DNA of 7,566 nt from Anaerolineales bacterium (GTDB taxonomy: Bacteria > Chloroflexota > Anaerolineae > Anaerolineales > Villigracilaceae): positions 1 through 7,566 of the forward strand of contig JAICQC010000235.1 in assembly GCA_025938055.1 (NCBI GenBank), in the 5' to 3' direction. Positions 7,476 through 7,566 of this stretch are shown here, one piece after another. The translations under genes and the position numbers were made by a program. Below the pieces are notes generated by a model. It was given only the letters and a program-made list of their open reading frames with translations. It searched no databases and had not been told where the DNA came from. Position 1 is the stretch's first letter. Each line of letters starts with the position of its first letter.

Positions 7476-7566
7476 ATGATTTCACCATTTTGAAAAACTC
7501 TGCAAAAATATCATGCGCGTCATGCGGACCGGGAGCAGCTTCGGGATGGAACTGCACGCTGAAGAC
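7438..7566 (-). CDS. carA: Carbamoyl-phosphate synthase small subunit, C-terminal end (partial)
   Basis: The last 42 codons of a frame that enters from the right edge read [20 protein letters not shown] and continue [15 protein letters not shown] to a TGA at 7440-7438. The HPEAxPGPHDA signature is the class I glutamine amidotransferase end of CarA; its His and Glu complete the Cys-His-Glu triad, and the Cys lies outside the window. CarA hydrolyses glutamine and feeds ammonia to CarB. The final residues, after FFK, are encoded by DNA that overlaps the methyltransferase start, and they look unlike the short tail (IIGGGN) in the decayed copy downstream. The catalytic part is intact, so the protein is probably functional with an altered tail. 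Confidence 0.9.
   Translation of the reverse strand, partial: VFSVQFHPEAAPGPHDAHDIFAEFFKMVKSYESKSADRKLEV

Overview
The window holds two gene groups facing each other. On the plus strand is a two-component pair: a multi-GAF sensor histidine kinase, cut by the left edge, and a response regulator with two receiver domains and a LuxR-type DNA-binding end. On the minus strand is a disturbed pyrimidine/arginine operon: the last 42 codons of carA (cut by the right edge), a SAM-dependent methyltransferase gene, a short repeat-rich gap, and a full-length carB. The groups converge at 3227-3249 with only 23 bases between the two stop codons.

The source is bacterial. Soluble multi-GAF kinases paired with double-receiver LuxR regulators, the GC-rich core genes and the style of the repeats fit Chloroflexota (Anaerolineae-like). 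That is an impression from protein style, not a search result, and should be held loosely.

Layout: 1-2138 kinase; 2138-3226 regulator, overlapping the kinase stop by one base (TAATG); 3250-6495 carB (minus); 6496-6707 gap holding two inverted copies of a REP-like palindrome, a possible 53-codon reading frame and a decayed second copy of the carA 3' end; 6708-7475 methyltransferase (minus); 7438-7566 carA 3' end (minus), overlapping the methyltransferase start by 38 bases.

CarA (glutaminase) and CarB (synthetase) together make carbamoyl phosphate for pyrimidine and arginine synthesis. The most interesting signal is between them. The methyltransferase is AT-rich compared with carB and is bracketed by two diverged copies of the carA C-terminal coding sequence. 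The upstream copy is open and belongs to the present carA. The downstream copy, directly after the methyltransferase stop, carries two apparent one-base losses yet still ends in a stop overlapping an ATG with a strong Shine-Dalgarno. The simplest reading is that carA once ran directly into carB, and that a foreign segment (a substitute carA tail plus the methyltransferase) was joined into the carA 3' end, leaving the old tail behind. A second, repeat-bearing segment then seems to separate the old junction from carB. No tRNA, rRNA, CRISPR array or transposase gene was seen.
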